Shown here piece by piece: positions 25,258 through 35,082 of a stretch of DNA of 64,000 nt (positions are counted from its first letter, which is position 1; each line of letters begins with the position of its first letter). Position numbers and translations under genes: made by a program. The stretch comes from Halomicrobium salinisoli (GTDB taxonomy: Archaea; Halobacteriota; Halobacteria; Halobacteriales; Haloarculaceae). Under the pieces are notes generated by a model. That model was not told where the DNA came from. It worked only from the letters and a program-made list of their open reading frames with translations, and searched no databases. Where the stretch lies: the NCBI RefSeq assembly GCF_020405185.1, contig NZ_CP084463.1, positions 2,418,001-2,482,000 on the forward strand, given 5' to 3'.

Positions 25258-26756
25258 TATTGGTAGCGGCGCCACCCGACGATGGCGAGGCCGGCGACGA
25301 CGGCGATCCCGAGGACCGGGATCAACATGCCGAGCGACGACTGGCCGGAGCCGTCCGGGCTGGCCTGCGCGCCGGGCCTGTACTCGCGGGAGAACGTCCG
25401 GGTGACCTCGCGGCCGTCGTCGCTGTAGCGAATCTGCAGCGGGATGGTCACCGACCCGTTGGTCCCGCCGGGGAGGGCGGCGTGGACCTCGAAGGACGAG
25501 AAGTCGCTCCCGGGGATCGATCCGACGAAGTACTCCGCCTGGCTCTGGCCGGGAGCCACGTCCTCGCCGTTCCGGACCGACACCACGACGCCGGAGACGT
25601 TCCCGTCGTCGAGGTTGCTCGCGCTGCCGCGGACGACCAGTTCCTGTCCCTCCCGCTCGACGCTGACGCCGGTCAGCGAGACCTCCGCGGGCTCGCCGGG
25701 ATCGTACGTGGCGGACTGCTCGGAGACGGTCCGGCGGCCGCCGTCGGCGTACTCCACTTCGAGCGGGACCGTCACGGACCCGTTCGCGTCGAGGGCCGCG
25801 TTGATGGCGAACTCCGATTCGTTGTCGGGCGCGATGGTTCCGACGAACGCCTCCGACTGGCTCGTTCCGGGCCCGACGCCGTCGCCCTCGCCGACGCCGA
25901 CGACGACGCCCGAGACGGCGCTGTCGCCGAGATTGCTCGCCTTGCCGGTGATCTGCAGTTCGCCGCCGTCCCGCTGGAACCGGACGTCCGTCAGCCGGAT
26001 GTCGGCGTCGCCGCCGCCGATCCGCGTCGCGAGCCTCTCCGTCGTCGAGCGGGCCTCTCCGTCGTTGGTCACGTACGAGAGTTCGACCGGGACGGTCTGG
26101 CGGCCGGGGGTGACGTTCTCGGCGTCGACGGTCACGCTGGTCTGTTCGCCCGCGGCGAGTTCCGAGACGACGGCCCGGTCGTCGACCACGGCCACGTCGC
26201 CGTCGCCGAACTCCAGGGTGACGCCGCGGACCGGGTTCGGCAGGGAGTTGGCGACGGACACCGACAGCGTCGCGTCGCCGTCACCGTCCACCGAGTCGAC
26301 CCCGAGCGACAGCGCGGGGTGAGACTGCTCGACGGTCACGTTCACCTCGCGCACGAGGTTGATGACGTCGCCCGTCGGCGAGAGCATCTGCAGGTGGACG
26401 TACCGGCGGTACTCGCCGGACTGGTCGAACTGCTCGCTGACGGACGTCGAGACGGTCTGGCCGCCGTTCACGCTCGTGCCGACGTCCGTCCCGTCGATCT
26501 CGTCGTCCTGGTCGGGCGTCTCGCGCAGTTCGGCTCGCTGGAGGTTGTACGTCCGCGCGTTCTCGACGACGTTCTCGACGGTCACCTGGAACGTGACGTT
26601 CTCGCCGGGATCGGGGTTCTCTGGCGTCGGCTCCACGTCGATCGTGACGATCGCGTCGTCCTCGAGGCCGTCGTCCTGGCCGGCAGCGGGGACGACGGCG
26701 GCGGAGGCGACGAGGACGAGTGCCAGCAGCGTCGCTGAGAGCGTTCGCCCGTTCAT
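25257..26756 (-). CDS. Exported membrane-anchored protein with CARDB/NEW3-like repeats (COG1361 type)
   Basis: A 499-residue protein: signal peptide (about 1-28, MNGRTLSATLLALVLVASA), a beta-rich N-terminal domain, then repeated Ig-like modules marked by ASNLGDSAVSGVVVGVGEGD and ASNLDDGNVSGVVVSVRNGE, each followed by an F.V.I....ALDANGSVTVPLE-type strand. A C-terminal helix (MLIPVLGIAVVAGLAIVGW) ends in a basic WRRYQ anchor. Bulk is outside the cell. It is the first gene of a three-gene operon with the MacB-like ABC pair, suggesting it is the external partner of that transporter. Its architecture is the same as that of the 59976-61910 protein. Confidence 0.8.
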
Positions 26757-26975
26757 GATCGACCTCCCTGGCGGGGCGAGCGGGATGACGACCACTGCTT
26801 GGGGGCGATACTCCGTCGCGCGGGGGGCGGCATCAGAGCCATATCGGGGCCAACAGTTCCGCCCTATATAATACTCAGTGGAACGGACTGTGTATACAAG
26901 GATCAGGTCGACGGGATGTCAACACCGATCGGGAACCCACTGGTCACCAAACGTCCGAACCGGGCACGCTGCCGG
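26757..26975. other. Intergenic promoter region upstream of the ABC operon
   Basis: A strong TATA-like element, ctatataata, at 26864-26873 is the most AT-rich spot in the gap. On the minus strand it would start transcription near 26845, leaving about 90 bases of leader before the ATG at 26756. No plus-strand gene starts here; the CDF gene ends at 26976 on the other side. No clear hairpin was found. Confidence 0.4.
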
Positions 26976-27887
26976 TCAGGATCCCCAGAGCCGCTCGACC
27001 TCCTCGTCGGGCTTCCACTCGCCCAGTTCCTTCGGGTCGACGTGGACGAACGCGTCGTCGACCTCGGGGAGGGCCTCGATGGACGCGACCACGGCGGACT
27101 CGATGTCGTGGGCCTCCCGGAGCGTCCGGTCGCCCTCCACTTCGACGTGGACGCTGACGTCGATCTCCGGGCCGACGTAGTGTGCGATCACGTCGTGGGC
27201 CCCCTCGACGTCGGGGTGGGCCAGCGCCCGCCGGAGGATCTCGACGCGCAGGTCCTCGGGCGGCGCCGCGCCGACGAGGTAGTCGACGTTGTCCCGGACG
27301 ATCTCGACGCCGGTGTAGAGGATGCCGACGGCGACGAGCAGGGCGGCCAGCGGGTCGAGGACCGGAGCCCCCAGCGCGGCCCCGGCGACGCCGACCAGCG
27401 CCGCGGTCGCCGTCAGAATGTCGTTGCGGTTGTCCTTGGCGGTCGCGATCAGCGCCGGGGAGTTGCGGTCCCGTCCCTCGGAGAGGCAGTACCGGTAGAG
27501 CCCGTACTTGGCGGCGGCGGAGAGCGCGAGCACGCCCACGGCGGCGGGCCCGCGGGCGACCGTGATGTCCCCGGAGAGCAGCGACTGCCCGGCCCGCCAG
27601 AGGATGGCCCCACCGGCGGCGAAGACGCCCACGGCGACGAACAGCGACACGAACGGTTCGATGCGCTCGTGGCCGTGGGGGTGCTCGAAGTCGGGCGGGC
27701 GCGTGGTCAGGTAGAGGCCGGCGACGATGACGAGGCTGTAGGCGGCGTCGGCGAGGCTGTTGACGGCCTCGGAGCCGACGGCGAGGCTCCCGGTCGTCCA
27801 GTACACCGCGCCCTTCAGGGCCGCGAGGGCGAGGTTGACTCCCAGAATCACGAGCCCGACCCGTCGTAACGCGGGACCGCGCGACAT
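26976..27887 (-). CDS. Cation diffusion facilitator (CDF) transporter
   Basis: A 303-residue CDF/ZnT-family protein with six membrane segments (about 10-195) and a C-terminal ferredoxin-like metal domain (VHVEVEGDRTLREAHDIES). The TM2 metal site reads NSLAD (N43, D47) and TM5 KDNRND (D152, D156), so one acidic or histidine ligand of the usual tetrad is Asn. A DFEHPHGHERIEP loop follows TM2, as in the family. It exports divalent metals by proton antiport. The Asn may signal altered metal preference; this is inferred from position only. Confidence 0.85.
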   Translation of the reverse strand: MSRGPALRRVGLVILGVNLALAALKGAVYWTTGSLAVGSEAVNSLADAAYSLVIVAGLYLTTRPPDFEHPHGHERIEPFVSLFVAVGVFAAGGAILWRAGQSLLSGDITVARGPAAVGVLALSAAAKYGLYRYCLSEGRDRNSPALIATAKDNRNDILTATAALVGVAGAALGAPVLDPLAALLVAVGILYTGVEIVRDNVDYLVGAAPPEDLRVEILRRALAHPDVEGAHDVIAHYVGPEIDVSVHVEVEGDRTLREAHDIESAVVASIEALPEVDDAFVHVDPKELGEWKPDEEVERLWGS

Positions 27888-27925
27888 CGGAGAGGACTAG
27901 CACAGCCCCCGACAAAGGCGTGTCG

Positions 27926-28462
27926 TCAGAGGCGGACGGCCTCGTCCTCGCCCTCGACGGTCGCGCCCTCGAGGTCGGCGAAGGCGTCGTGGAGTCGCTC
28001 GTAGGTGTCGTCGACGGCCTCCACGATGACCTGCGTGTCCGAGATGACGGGCATGAAGTTGGTGTCGCCCTCCCATCGCGGGACGACGTGCGTGTGGAGG
28101 TGGTCCTCGATGGACCCGCCGGCGGGGCCCCCGCCCAGGTTCAGACCGGCGTTGAAGGCGTCGGGGTCCAGCCCCTCGCGCAGCGCCTCGAAGGTCTGCT
28201 GTTTCAACCGGGCGTGGTCGAGCAGGACCGCCTCGGAGAGGTCGGCGTACTCCCCTGTGTGGGCGTAGGGGATCACCATGACGTGGCCCGGGCTGTAGGG
28301 GTAGTTGTTCAGCAGGACGTAGGCGTGTTCGCTGCGTGCGACCACCCGGTTGTCCCGGTCGGCGCCCCGCTCGGGCAGGTCACAGAAGACGCAGTCGACG
28401 TCCGGGTTCCCCTCGTCGCGCTCCACCCACTCGATGCGCCACGGCGCGAACACCTGATCCAT
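27926..28462 (-). CDS. HIT-family nucleotide hydrolase/transferase
   Basis: A 178-residue HIT protein with a CxxC zinc pair (C24, C27 in CVFC), the YPYSPGHVMVIPYAHTGEY strand-loop and the catalytic histidine triad HLHTHVVPRW (H121, H123, H125). Family members split Ap4A-type dinucleotides, nucleoside phosphoramidates or adenylated intermediates; which one is not clear. ATG at 28462 was chosen as the upstream alternative adds an Arg-rich stretch. It lies 38 bases after the start of the CDF gene in the same direction. Confidence 0.85.
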   Translation of the reverse strand: MDQVFAPWRIEWVERDEGNPDVDCVFCDLPERGADRDNRVVARSEHAYVLLNNYPYSPGHVMVIPYAHTGEYADLSEAVLLDHARLKQQTFEALREGLDPDAFNAGLNLGGGPAGGSIEDHLHTHVVPRWEGDTNFMPVISDTQVIVEAVDDTYERLHDAFADLEGATVEGEDEAVRL

Positions 28463-28710
28463 GGCACACGCTCGACGGCCACCGGAGAAAATCACTGCGG
28501 TCGACGCCGACTCAATAGCCCTATATAAATCTTGTTGCCGTTCACGCCGGTTTCACGCGTGATATCGTTACTTGATCCGCCATAGACAGCCCCTACGGGC
28601 CCTCTGTCTGACATCTGGTCCTCCCTCGATTAGCCCCCGACTGAACAGTCTGAACGGCGGCGAACCGTTGGGGATTTTTATGCGGTCTGGCCGGGGTTAA
28701 TCGAAGTGGG
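28463..28710. other. Divergent intergenic region with two TATA-like elements
   Basis: ctatataaatc (28520-28530) reads as a TATA box on either strand and could serve the HIT gene. gatttttatg (28673-28682) lies about 30 bases before the zinc-ribbon gene. Between them, agacag...ctgtct (around 28585-28610) flanks ctacgggccct and could form a small hairpin. About 120 bases downstream of the first box hold no reading frame and might give a short transcript. Confidence 0.4.
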
Positions 28711-28908
28711 ATGGCAGCCAAAGACGGTGCAACCGACCTGACGGAGTCGTGTTCCACGTGCGAACGGACGACGCCACACGAGGTCTCCGTGAAGATCCGT
28801 ACCGAGAGTACCAAACAGGAGAACGCGCAGTTCTCCCGGGAACCCTACCGGGTAAGCAAGTGCCAGGTCTGCGGGACCACGACCGAGACCCGGATGAACA
28901 ACGCCTGA
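28711..28908 (+). CDS. Small zinc-ribbon protein (DUF7835-like)
   Basis: A 65-residue protein with two CxxC pairs, C14-C17 (SCSTCERT) and C51-C54 (KCQVCGTT), separated by a beta-rich stretch (HEVSVKIRTES). This is a classic single zinc ribbon. The family resembles haloarchaeal DUF7835 (recalled). Such proteins may bind nucleic acids or partners; function unknown. TATA-like tttttatg 29-36 bases upstream supports the ATG. Confidence 0.8.
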   Translation: MAAKDGATDLTESCSTCERTTPHEVSVKIRTESTKQENAQFSREPYRVSKCQVCGTTTETRMNNA

Positions 28909-29093
28909 GGCCATCCCGGAGGCGGTAGCGATCGCCGCGACGCCGGCGAGGAGGCCTTGACCTGTCTATCGTTCTGATCCCTATAGAGTCGCGAGGCTAC
29001 CTCTCACAGCGAGAGAGTCAGCGTCACCACGGTCTTACCGTCCCGGAGAACAGCGCACGGACCCAGATACCGTCAGGCGCGACGGGGAGGACA

Positions 29094-29990
29094 TCATCGG
29101 CTCCGCGTCGTCACTTCGCAGCCGTCCTCGGTGACGATGACGGTGTGTTCCTTCTGGCTGACCAGCTCGCCCTCCTGCTCCTGGAGGACGGGGTAGCCGT
29201 GGACGACGTCCTGCTGTTTGAGCCGGCGGAGCGTCATCTCGACGCGGGGAACGTCCAGCCACCGCGCGGCGAACGGCAGCGTCTTGAACTCCTCGGTGAT
29301 CTGGTCCAGCGCCTGGCGGGCCTGCCGGTTGCGGACCGACCGCTGCCGTTCGAGGGCGAAGATCTGCTCGTCGCTGCCCTCGTGGACCTTGCCCGTGCCC
29401 GTCGTCGCGAACGGTTCGATGGCGACGACCTGGCCCGCCTCGAGGGTCGTCCCCTGCGAGATGGCGCGGTTCGGGATGTTCGGCTCGGTGTGTTGCTCCC
29501 AGTGGCCCAGGCCGTGGCCGGTGAGGTTGACGACGGGCTTGTAGCCGTAGCCCTCGATGACCTCCTCGACGGCGGCGCCGATCTCGCTGGTGTCGACGCC
29601 TGCTTCGACCGTCTCGATGGCGGCGTCCAGCGCCTCGGCGGAGGCCGCGGCCAGCTCGTCGTTGCCCGAGAGGTCGACGGTGACGGCCGTGTCGGCGAGC
29701 CAGCCGTCGACGTGGACGCCGATGTCGAGGTTGATCATCTCCTCGCCGAAGGTCTCCTCGTCGTCGGGCGCGGGCGTCGCGTGCGCGGCCTCGTGGTCGA
29801 CGCTGATGTTGACCGGGAAGGCGGGCTCGCCGCCCAGCTCCCGGATCCGCTCCTCGGCCCACTCGGCCACTTCCAGGTGGGAGACGCCCACCTCGACCAT
29901 CTCGGCGGCCTCGTCGCGCACCTCCGCGAGGATCTCGCCGGCCTCGCGGTTCTTCTCGTACTGCTCGGACTCGAGGTCCACGTCTGCCAT
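29094..29990 (-). CDS. map: Methionine aminopeptidase, type II
   Basis: A 298-residue pita-bread-fold enzyme that removes N-terminal methionine. Metal ligands: D89 and D100 in NLDIGVHVDGWLADTAV, the histidine in NLTGHGLGHWEQH, the glutamate in VAIEPFATTG and the last glutamate in SQKEHTVIVTEDG. The roughly 60-residue helical insertion before the final strand (QARQALDQITEEFKTLP) marks type II, as in other archaea. The start ATG at 29990 faces the small membrane-protein gene at 30051 divergently. Confidence 0.93.
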   Translation of the reverse strand: MADVDLESEQYEKNREAGEILAEVRDEAAEMVEVGVSHLEVAEWAEERIRELGGEPAFPVNISVDHEAAHATPAPDDEETFGEEMINLDIGVHVDGWLADTAVTVDLSGNDELAAASAEALDAAIETVEAGVDTSEIGAAVEEVIEGYGYKPVVNLTGHGLGHWEQHTEPNIPNRAISQGTTLEAGQVVAIEPFATTGTGKVHEGSDEQIFALERQRSVRNRQARQALDQITEEFKTLPFAARWLDVPRVEMTLRRLKQQDVVHGYPVLQEQEGELVSQKEHTVIVTEDGCEVTTRSR

Positions 29991-30050
29991 GGGGAACGGT
30001 TCTCGGTTGCGGGGCAAAGGGTTTCCCCTTGGCTCCGAAAGAGAGGGGAG

Positions 30051-30284
30051 ATGAGTTCCGAGCGCGATCGCCCGCCGATCTACGCCAGCCCGCTCCTCTG
30101 GGGCGCCGTCGCCGTCGTGACGACCGTGGGCGGGGTCACCGACGGCCTCTGGACGGCCGTCGCCCTGCTGCTGGGGTCGCTGGTCGGCGTCGCCGTCGTC
30201 ACGCTCCTCGCGAACGGGCTCGGTCGCCTCCGCGACGCCGGCGGCTCCCAGTACGACAACAAGCTCGACCCCTGGGACGACTGA
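30051..30284 (+). CDS. Small two-helix membrane protein, 77 residues
   Basis: Starts MSSERDRPPIYASPLLWGAV; two hydrophobic helices (LLWGAVAVVTTVGGV and WTAVALLLGSLVGVAVVTLL) and an acidic tail YDNKLDPWDD. No family recognised. The frame is open far upstream, but that part is antisense to map; ATG at 30051 gives the first membrane-like residues. Its stop is followed at once by the 51-bp tandem repeat. Confidence 0.6.
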   Translation: MSSERDRPPIYASPLLWGAVAVVTTVGGVTDGLWTAVALLLGSLVGVAVVTLLANGLGRLRDAGGSQYDNKLDPWDD

Positions 30285-30295
30285 GCGAGGGCGAC

Positions 30296-30448
30296 GGTGG
30301 TCTGAGAACCAGAGGAGCCACTCACCGCCGCGCCATTTCCCGCGGCGGTGGTCTGAGAACCAGAGGAGCCACTCACCGCCGCGCCATTTCCCGCGGCGGT
30401 GGTCTGAGCGCCAGATAAGCCACTCACCGCCGCGCCGTCTGCATCGCC
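30296..30448. repeat. Three-copy 51-bp tandem repeat derived from the asparaginase 3' end
   Basis: Units starting ggtggtctgag at 30296, 30347 and 30398 (period 51). Each runs through gccactcaccgccgcgcc and a hairpin (gccgcg/cgcggc). The first two are near identical (agaaccagaggagccactca). The third overlaps the stop and last codons of the minus-strand asparaginase gene (tca at 30424 is its TGA). The terminal codons and stop are thus repeated downstream. There are no unique spacers, so this is not CRISPR. Confidence 0.9.
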
Positions 30449-31269
30449 GCGGTGTTGAACGCCTCGCCCGCCCGGCCGTCAGCGTCGACGAGGACGACGC
30501 CCGCCCCCTCGCCCGTGGCGTCGGCGAACGCGTCGACGGCCGAGGCCGCGGCCACCTCCGGACGCTCCCCGTCCAGCCGCGCCACGGCCGCACGGGCCAG
30601 CCCGAACCGGGTGATGGCTTCGCCCGCCCCGGTCGCGCTGGCAGCACCGCGCTCGTCGGCGTAGAATCCCGCGCCGACCTGCGGGACGTCTCCGACCCGG
30701 CCGGCCAGCGCGAACCAGCGGCCGCCCGTCGAGGTGGCCGCGGCCAGTCGGTTCCCGTCCGTCGCCGCGGCGCCGACGGTGTCGTGGCCGTCGCCGAACC
30801 GCTCGAGGACCCACGGCAACTGGTCGGCGACGCCGCCTTCTGGTGGATCGGCGGCCGCCCAGCGCTCGCGCGTCCGCTCTGTCCACAGGTCCCGGTCGGT
30901 CGCGACGCCGGCGGCCGCGGCCAGGTCGACCGCCCGGTCGCCCGCTATCAGGACGTGCGGCGTCTCCTCGGCGACGACGCGGGCGACGTCGACGGCGTGC
31001 TCGACGCCGGTCATGGCGCAGGCCGCGCCGACGGTCCCCTCGCCGGTCATCAGGCCCGCGTCCGTCCGGATCCGTCCGTCGCTCTGGACGGCGCTGCCCG
31101 TCCCGGCGTTGAACCGGGGGTCCGATTCGAGGCGGCGGACGGCGACGCAGACGGCCGAGAGCGGTCCGTCGGCCGCCGCTGCCGCGTCGGCCGCGTCCTC
31201 GACCGTCTCGCGGCGGGGCTCCGGGTCGTCGGGCTCCGAGCCCGCGCCGCCGTGGACGACGACGTTCAT
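30424..31269 (-). CDS. Isoaspartyl peptidase / L-asparaginase (Ntn-hydrolase, plant type)
   Basis: A 281-residue precursor of the type III asparaginase family: N-terminal VVHGGAG, substrate loop NAGTGSAVQSDG, and the autocleavage site GDGHDTVGA, where the threonine becomes the N-terminal nucleophile of the beta subunit. STGGRW and GAGFYADERGAASATGAGE follow as expected. It would cleave isoaspartyl dipeptides and L-asparagine. Both halves are complete. The stop region is tandemly repeated downstream. Confidence 0.88.
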   Translation of the reverse strand: MNVVVHGGAGSEPDDPEPRRETVEDAADAAAAADGPLSAVCVAVRRLESDPRFNAGTGSAVQSDGRIRTDAGLMTGEGTVGAACAMTGVEHAVDVARVVAEETPHVLIAGDRAVDLAAAAGVATDRDLWTERTRERWAAADPPEGGVADQLPWVLERFGDGHDTVGAAATDGNRLAAATSTGGRWFALAGRVGDVPQVGAGFYADERGAASATGAGEAITRFGLARAAVARLDGERPEVAAASAVDAFADATGEGAGVVLVDADGRAGEAFNTAAMQTARR

Positions 31270-31359
31270 GGCCGCCGTTCGGCCCGCCCGGCAAAGTGGC
31301 TGGCGCGAGCGGGCGTGTCAGACGAAAGACGAAAGGCGCGGGCGGTCGCCACGGCCGCT

Positions 31360-32058
31360 ATGCCGACCTACGAGCGGGACGGGGCGGACGAGCCCGCGGT
31401 GATCGACCGCTGGGACGGCGGCGTCGGGTGGATCGCACACCCGTCGGAGACGGGCCGGCGCGCCAGTCACGCGGTCACCGCTCCGGGCGGCGGCGTCTGG
31501 CTGTTCGATCCGATCGACGCCCCCGGCGTCGACGACCTGATCGCAGACGTCGGCGAGGTGGCCGGCGTCGCCGTCCTCTCGGGGTATCACGCCCGCGACG
31601 CCGACGCCTTCGCGGACCGGTACGGCGTCCCGGTCCACCTGCCGAGGTGGCTGGAGCGGATCCCGCCGCGGCTCGACACTCGCGTGGAACTCGTCGAGGA
31701 CCGACTGGCGGGGTTCGAACTACGGGAACTGCGGCCGATGGGCCTCTGGCGGGAGGCCGTCGCCTATCGGGACGGCGACGGGACGCTGTACGTCCCCGAC
31801 TTCCTGACGGCGGTCCCGTCGTTCACCGTCGGTCGGGAGCGCGTCGCGATGCCGACGTTCGCCCGCCTCTCGGCGCCGCGGGAGCCCTTCGCGGACGCGT
31901 CGCCGGATCGGATCCTCTTCGGACACGGCAGCGGCGTCTTCGAGGACGCGACCGGCGCGCTCCGGTCGGGCTTCGACGGCGCCCGTCGGCGGTTTCCCCG
32001 CGCGCTCGTCGAGGCGTTTCCGGCGGAGCTACGCGCGTGGATCGGGGCACTCGGCTGA
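31360..32058 (+). CDS. Degenerate metallo-beta-lactamase-fold-like protein
   Basis: A 232-residue soluble protein whose order of strands (GGVWLFDPIDAPGVDDLI, AVLSGYHARDADAFAD, YVPDFLTAVPSFTVG, ILFGHGSGVFEDA) follows the MBL fold. The HxHxDH zinc motif is reduced to YHARDADAF, so hydrolase activity is doubtful. Similar catalytically reduced MBL-like proteins are common in haloarchaea. It is divergent from the asparaginase gene; icd follows on the same strand after a 163-base gap. Confidence 0.55.
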   Translation: MPTYERDGADEPAVIDRWDGGVGWIAHPSETGRRASHAVTAPGGGVWLFDPIDAPGVDDLIADVGEVAGVAVLSGYHARDADAFADRYGVPVHLPRWLERIPPRLDTRVELVEDRLAGFELRELRPMGLWREAVAYRDGDGTLYVPDFLTAVPSFTVGRERVAMPTFARLSAPREPFADASPDRILFGHGSGVFEDATGALRSGFDGARRRFPRALVEAFPAELRAWIGALG

Positions 32059-32190
32059 CACGTTTGGTGGACGTCTGTACACTTTAGTCGACCAATACTC
32101 CCGGATAACTATACGATTGTCCAGAACTCGGGACAGTCACCGGCTATATTGAGGGTGTCATACAGTTGCATACCACGCGCGAAACGGCAC

Positions 32191-32200
32191 GCCTTTAGGC
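32191..32200 (+). promoter_or_regulatory. TATA-like element of icd
   Basis: gcctttaggc at 32191-32200 lies 22-31 bases before the icd ATG at 32222, implying a transcript starting at or a few bases before the start codon. The same gctttaggc form precedes the tRNA methylthiotransferase gene at 22112. Confidence 0.45.
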
Positions 32201-32221
32201 AGCTATCGTAATGGTTCGACC

Positions 32222-33484
<1,263 letters not shown>

Positions 33485-33499
<15 letters not shown>

Positions 33500-33629
33500 A
33501 CAGCTTCTCTTGCGCCCGGAAATCTCCGATTTCCGGGAACATCGAAGATCTCGCTACGCGAGATCTTCGGGCAGTCAGAACGCTGCGCGTTCTGACGACA
33601 TCGAGGATCTGGCGTAACGCCGTATCTTC
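33485..33629. repeat. Array of five short hairpins with three-base loops at the icd 3' end
   Basis: Consecutive inverted repeats: gagaagctgtc-gta-gacagcttctc (33485-33509, with the icd TAG in the loop and right arm); cccggaaatc-tcc-gatttccggg (33515-33537); a 12-bp stem with loop tac (33543-33569); a 10-bp stem with loop tgc (33574-33596); and an imperfect 13-bp stem with loop taa (about 33602-33630). The first four stems are perfect. Short linkers such as gaacat and gacat recur. Some may act as transcription terminators, but four perfect stems in a row exceed what a terminator needs. Confidence 0.88.
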
Positions 33630-33746
33630 GGACCCGCGCGGCGTAACTGCGAGCGACACCGCTTTTTCCGCGGGTGGTTATTTCACGCCTAACTCACCGT
33701 AACGATAGCGTCGGAACTATTAGCGCCCGCTCACGCAGTCGGAGAC

Positions 33747-34370
33747 ATGCCCTCCGAACCAGAGTGGCTCTCCGAGGAGAGCGACGAGACGGTCGTCTGG
33801 ACCGGGCAACCGCGCGTCTGGCGCATCTGGCGGACCGTCGCCGCGGCCGTGCTGGTGTCTGCCCTCACCGTCGGCGGCGTCGGGTTCGTCACCGTTCGCG
33901 GCGGCCTCGACGGCGGCGCGGAGTCCGTCCTCGCGTGGGCGCTCGCGGGACTGACCGTCGTGGCGATGGGTGCGGCCGTCGTCTCGGCCTACCTCCGGGT
34001 CCAGCACACCGACTACGTGCTGACGGACGAGCACGTCTACGCGAAGACCGGCGTCCTCTCGCAGCGCGTGACCGGCCTCGGCCTCGACCGGGTCCAGGAG
34101 ACGACCCTGTCGAAGGGCGTCGCCGGTAATCACTTCGACTACGGCACGGTCGCGATCAGCACCGCCGGGAGCGCCGGCACGGACCTCGCGCTCTCCGACC
34201 TGAACGACCCCGAGTCGTTCCGCGACCTGCTGCAGGAGCGGGTCCGCCAGGCGAGCGCCGGCGAGGACGACGGCGAGGGAGCCCCCGTCGACGCCCGGAC
34301 GGCGGACGCGCTGCTGACCGAGGCGCGCGGCCTCCGGCAGGTCGCCGAACGGCTGGAGGAATCGGTATGA
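33747..34370 (+). CDS. PH-domain membrane protein (YdbT/bPH2 type)
   Basis: A 207-residue protein with two N-terminal membrane helices (about 29-80) followed by a bacterial pleckstrin-homology-like domain: YVLTDEHVYAKTGVLSQRVTGLGLDRVQETTLSKG, then YGTVAISTAGSAGTDLALSDL. This is the bPH2 pattern. It overlaps the next gene by ATGA (34367-34370), and the two share the same architecture. Bacterial YdbS/YdbT pairs are membrane proteins of unclear role, sometimes tied to membrane stress or antimicrobial resistance. Confidence 0.82.
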   Translation: MPSEPEWLSEESDETVVWTGQPRVWRIWRTVAAAVLVSALTVGGVGFVTVRGGLDGGAESVLAWALAGLTVVAMGAAVVSAYLRVQHTDYVLTDEHVYAKTGVLSQRVTGLGLDRVQETTLSKGVAGNHFDYGTVAISTAGSAGTDLALSDLNDPESFRDLLQERVRQASAGEDDGEGAPVDARTADALLTEARGLRQVAERLEESV

Positions 34371-35041
34371 GCGACGCGAGCACCGCGGCGGCGCTCGACG
34401 ACGGTTCGGCCGACTACGACGCGCCGGAGTGGCTCTCCCTGGAGGACGGCGAGGCGATCCAGTGGGTCGGCCAGCCGACGACGCTCCGGCTCGTCGGGAC
34501 GGTCGTCGCCGGCGTGGTCACGATCCCGCTCCTGATCGGGGTCTTCATCCTCCTGGCGCTGCCGTTCCAGTACCTCCAGATCGACCACACGGACTACGTC
34601 GTGACGAACCGCTCGCTGTACGTCAAGACGGGGATCCTCTCGACGAACATCGAGAGCGTCGACCTCGACCGCATCCAGAACACCGAGTTCACCCAGTCGT
34701 TCTGGGGCACTCGGCTCGGGTTCGGGACCATCGAGATCAGCACGGCCGGAAGCGGCGGCGCGGACATTACCTTCGACGACGTCGAGGACGCTCGCTCGGT
34801 GCGGGAGGAACTCACCCGCGTCCAGCGGGCGTTCGCCGAGGGGGGCGGACGCGCCAGCGGCGGCACCGGCGGGAGCGGCGGCCGACGGGCCGCGAGCGAG
34901 GAGCAACTGGACGAGCTTGTCGCCGAACTCCGGGCGACGCGGGAGGCGCTGGAGCGGGTCGAGGCGACGCTACGCGACCGCGAGGGGACGGCGCCGGACC
35001 GCACAGACGGGACGGCGGGCCGGCGCGACGGCAATCGCTGA
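34367..35041 (+). CDS. PH-domain membrane protein (YdbS/bPH2 type), paralogue
   Basis: A 224-residue protein: two membrane helices (about 40-75, VVAGVVTIPLLIGVFILLAL) and a bPH2 domain with YVVTNRSLYVKTGILSTNIESVDLDRIQNTEF and FGTIEISTAGSGGADITFDDV. A Gly/Ser linker precedes a C-terminal coiled coil (EEQLDELVAELRATREALERVE). It is translated together with the preceding gene (ATGA overlap) and clearly related to it, so a hetero-oligomer is likely. Confidence 0.82.
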   Translation: MSDASTAAALDDGSADYDAPEWLSLEDGEAIQWVGQPTTLRLVGTVVAGVVTIPLLIGVFILLALPFQYLQIDHTDYVVTNRSLYVKTGILSTNIESVDLDRIQNTEFTQSFWGTRLGFGTIEISTAGSGGADITFDDVEDARSVREELTRVQRAFAEGGGRASGGTGGSGGRRAASEEQLDELVAELRATREALERVEATLRDREGTAPDRTDGTAGRRDGNR

Positions 35042-35082
35042 GCGGATCGGCACGACGGCGGCTGGAAAACGAACCGCCGCGA

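Noticed and set aside
30296..30448. Possible CRISPR-like array (three direct repeats)
   Set aside because: Repeats are contiguous without unique spacers, overlap a gene's stop codon, and no cas genes are in the window.
31360..32058. Active metallo-beta-lactamase-type hydrolase
   Set aside because: The HxHxDH zinc motif is missing; only the strand order resembles the fold.
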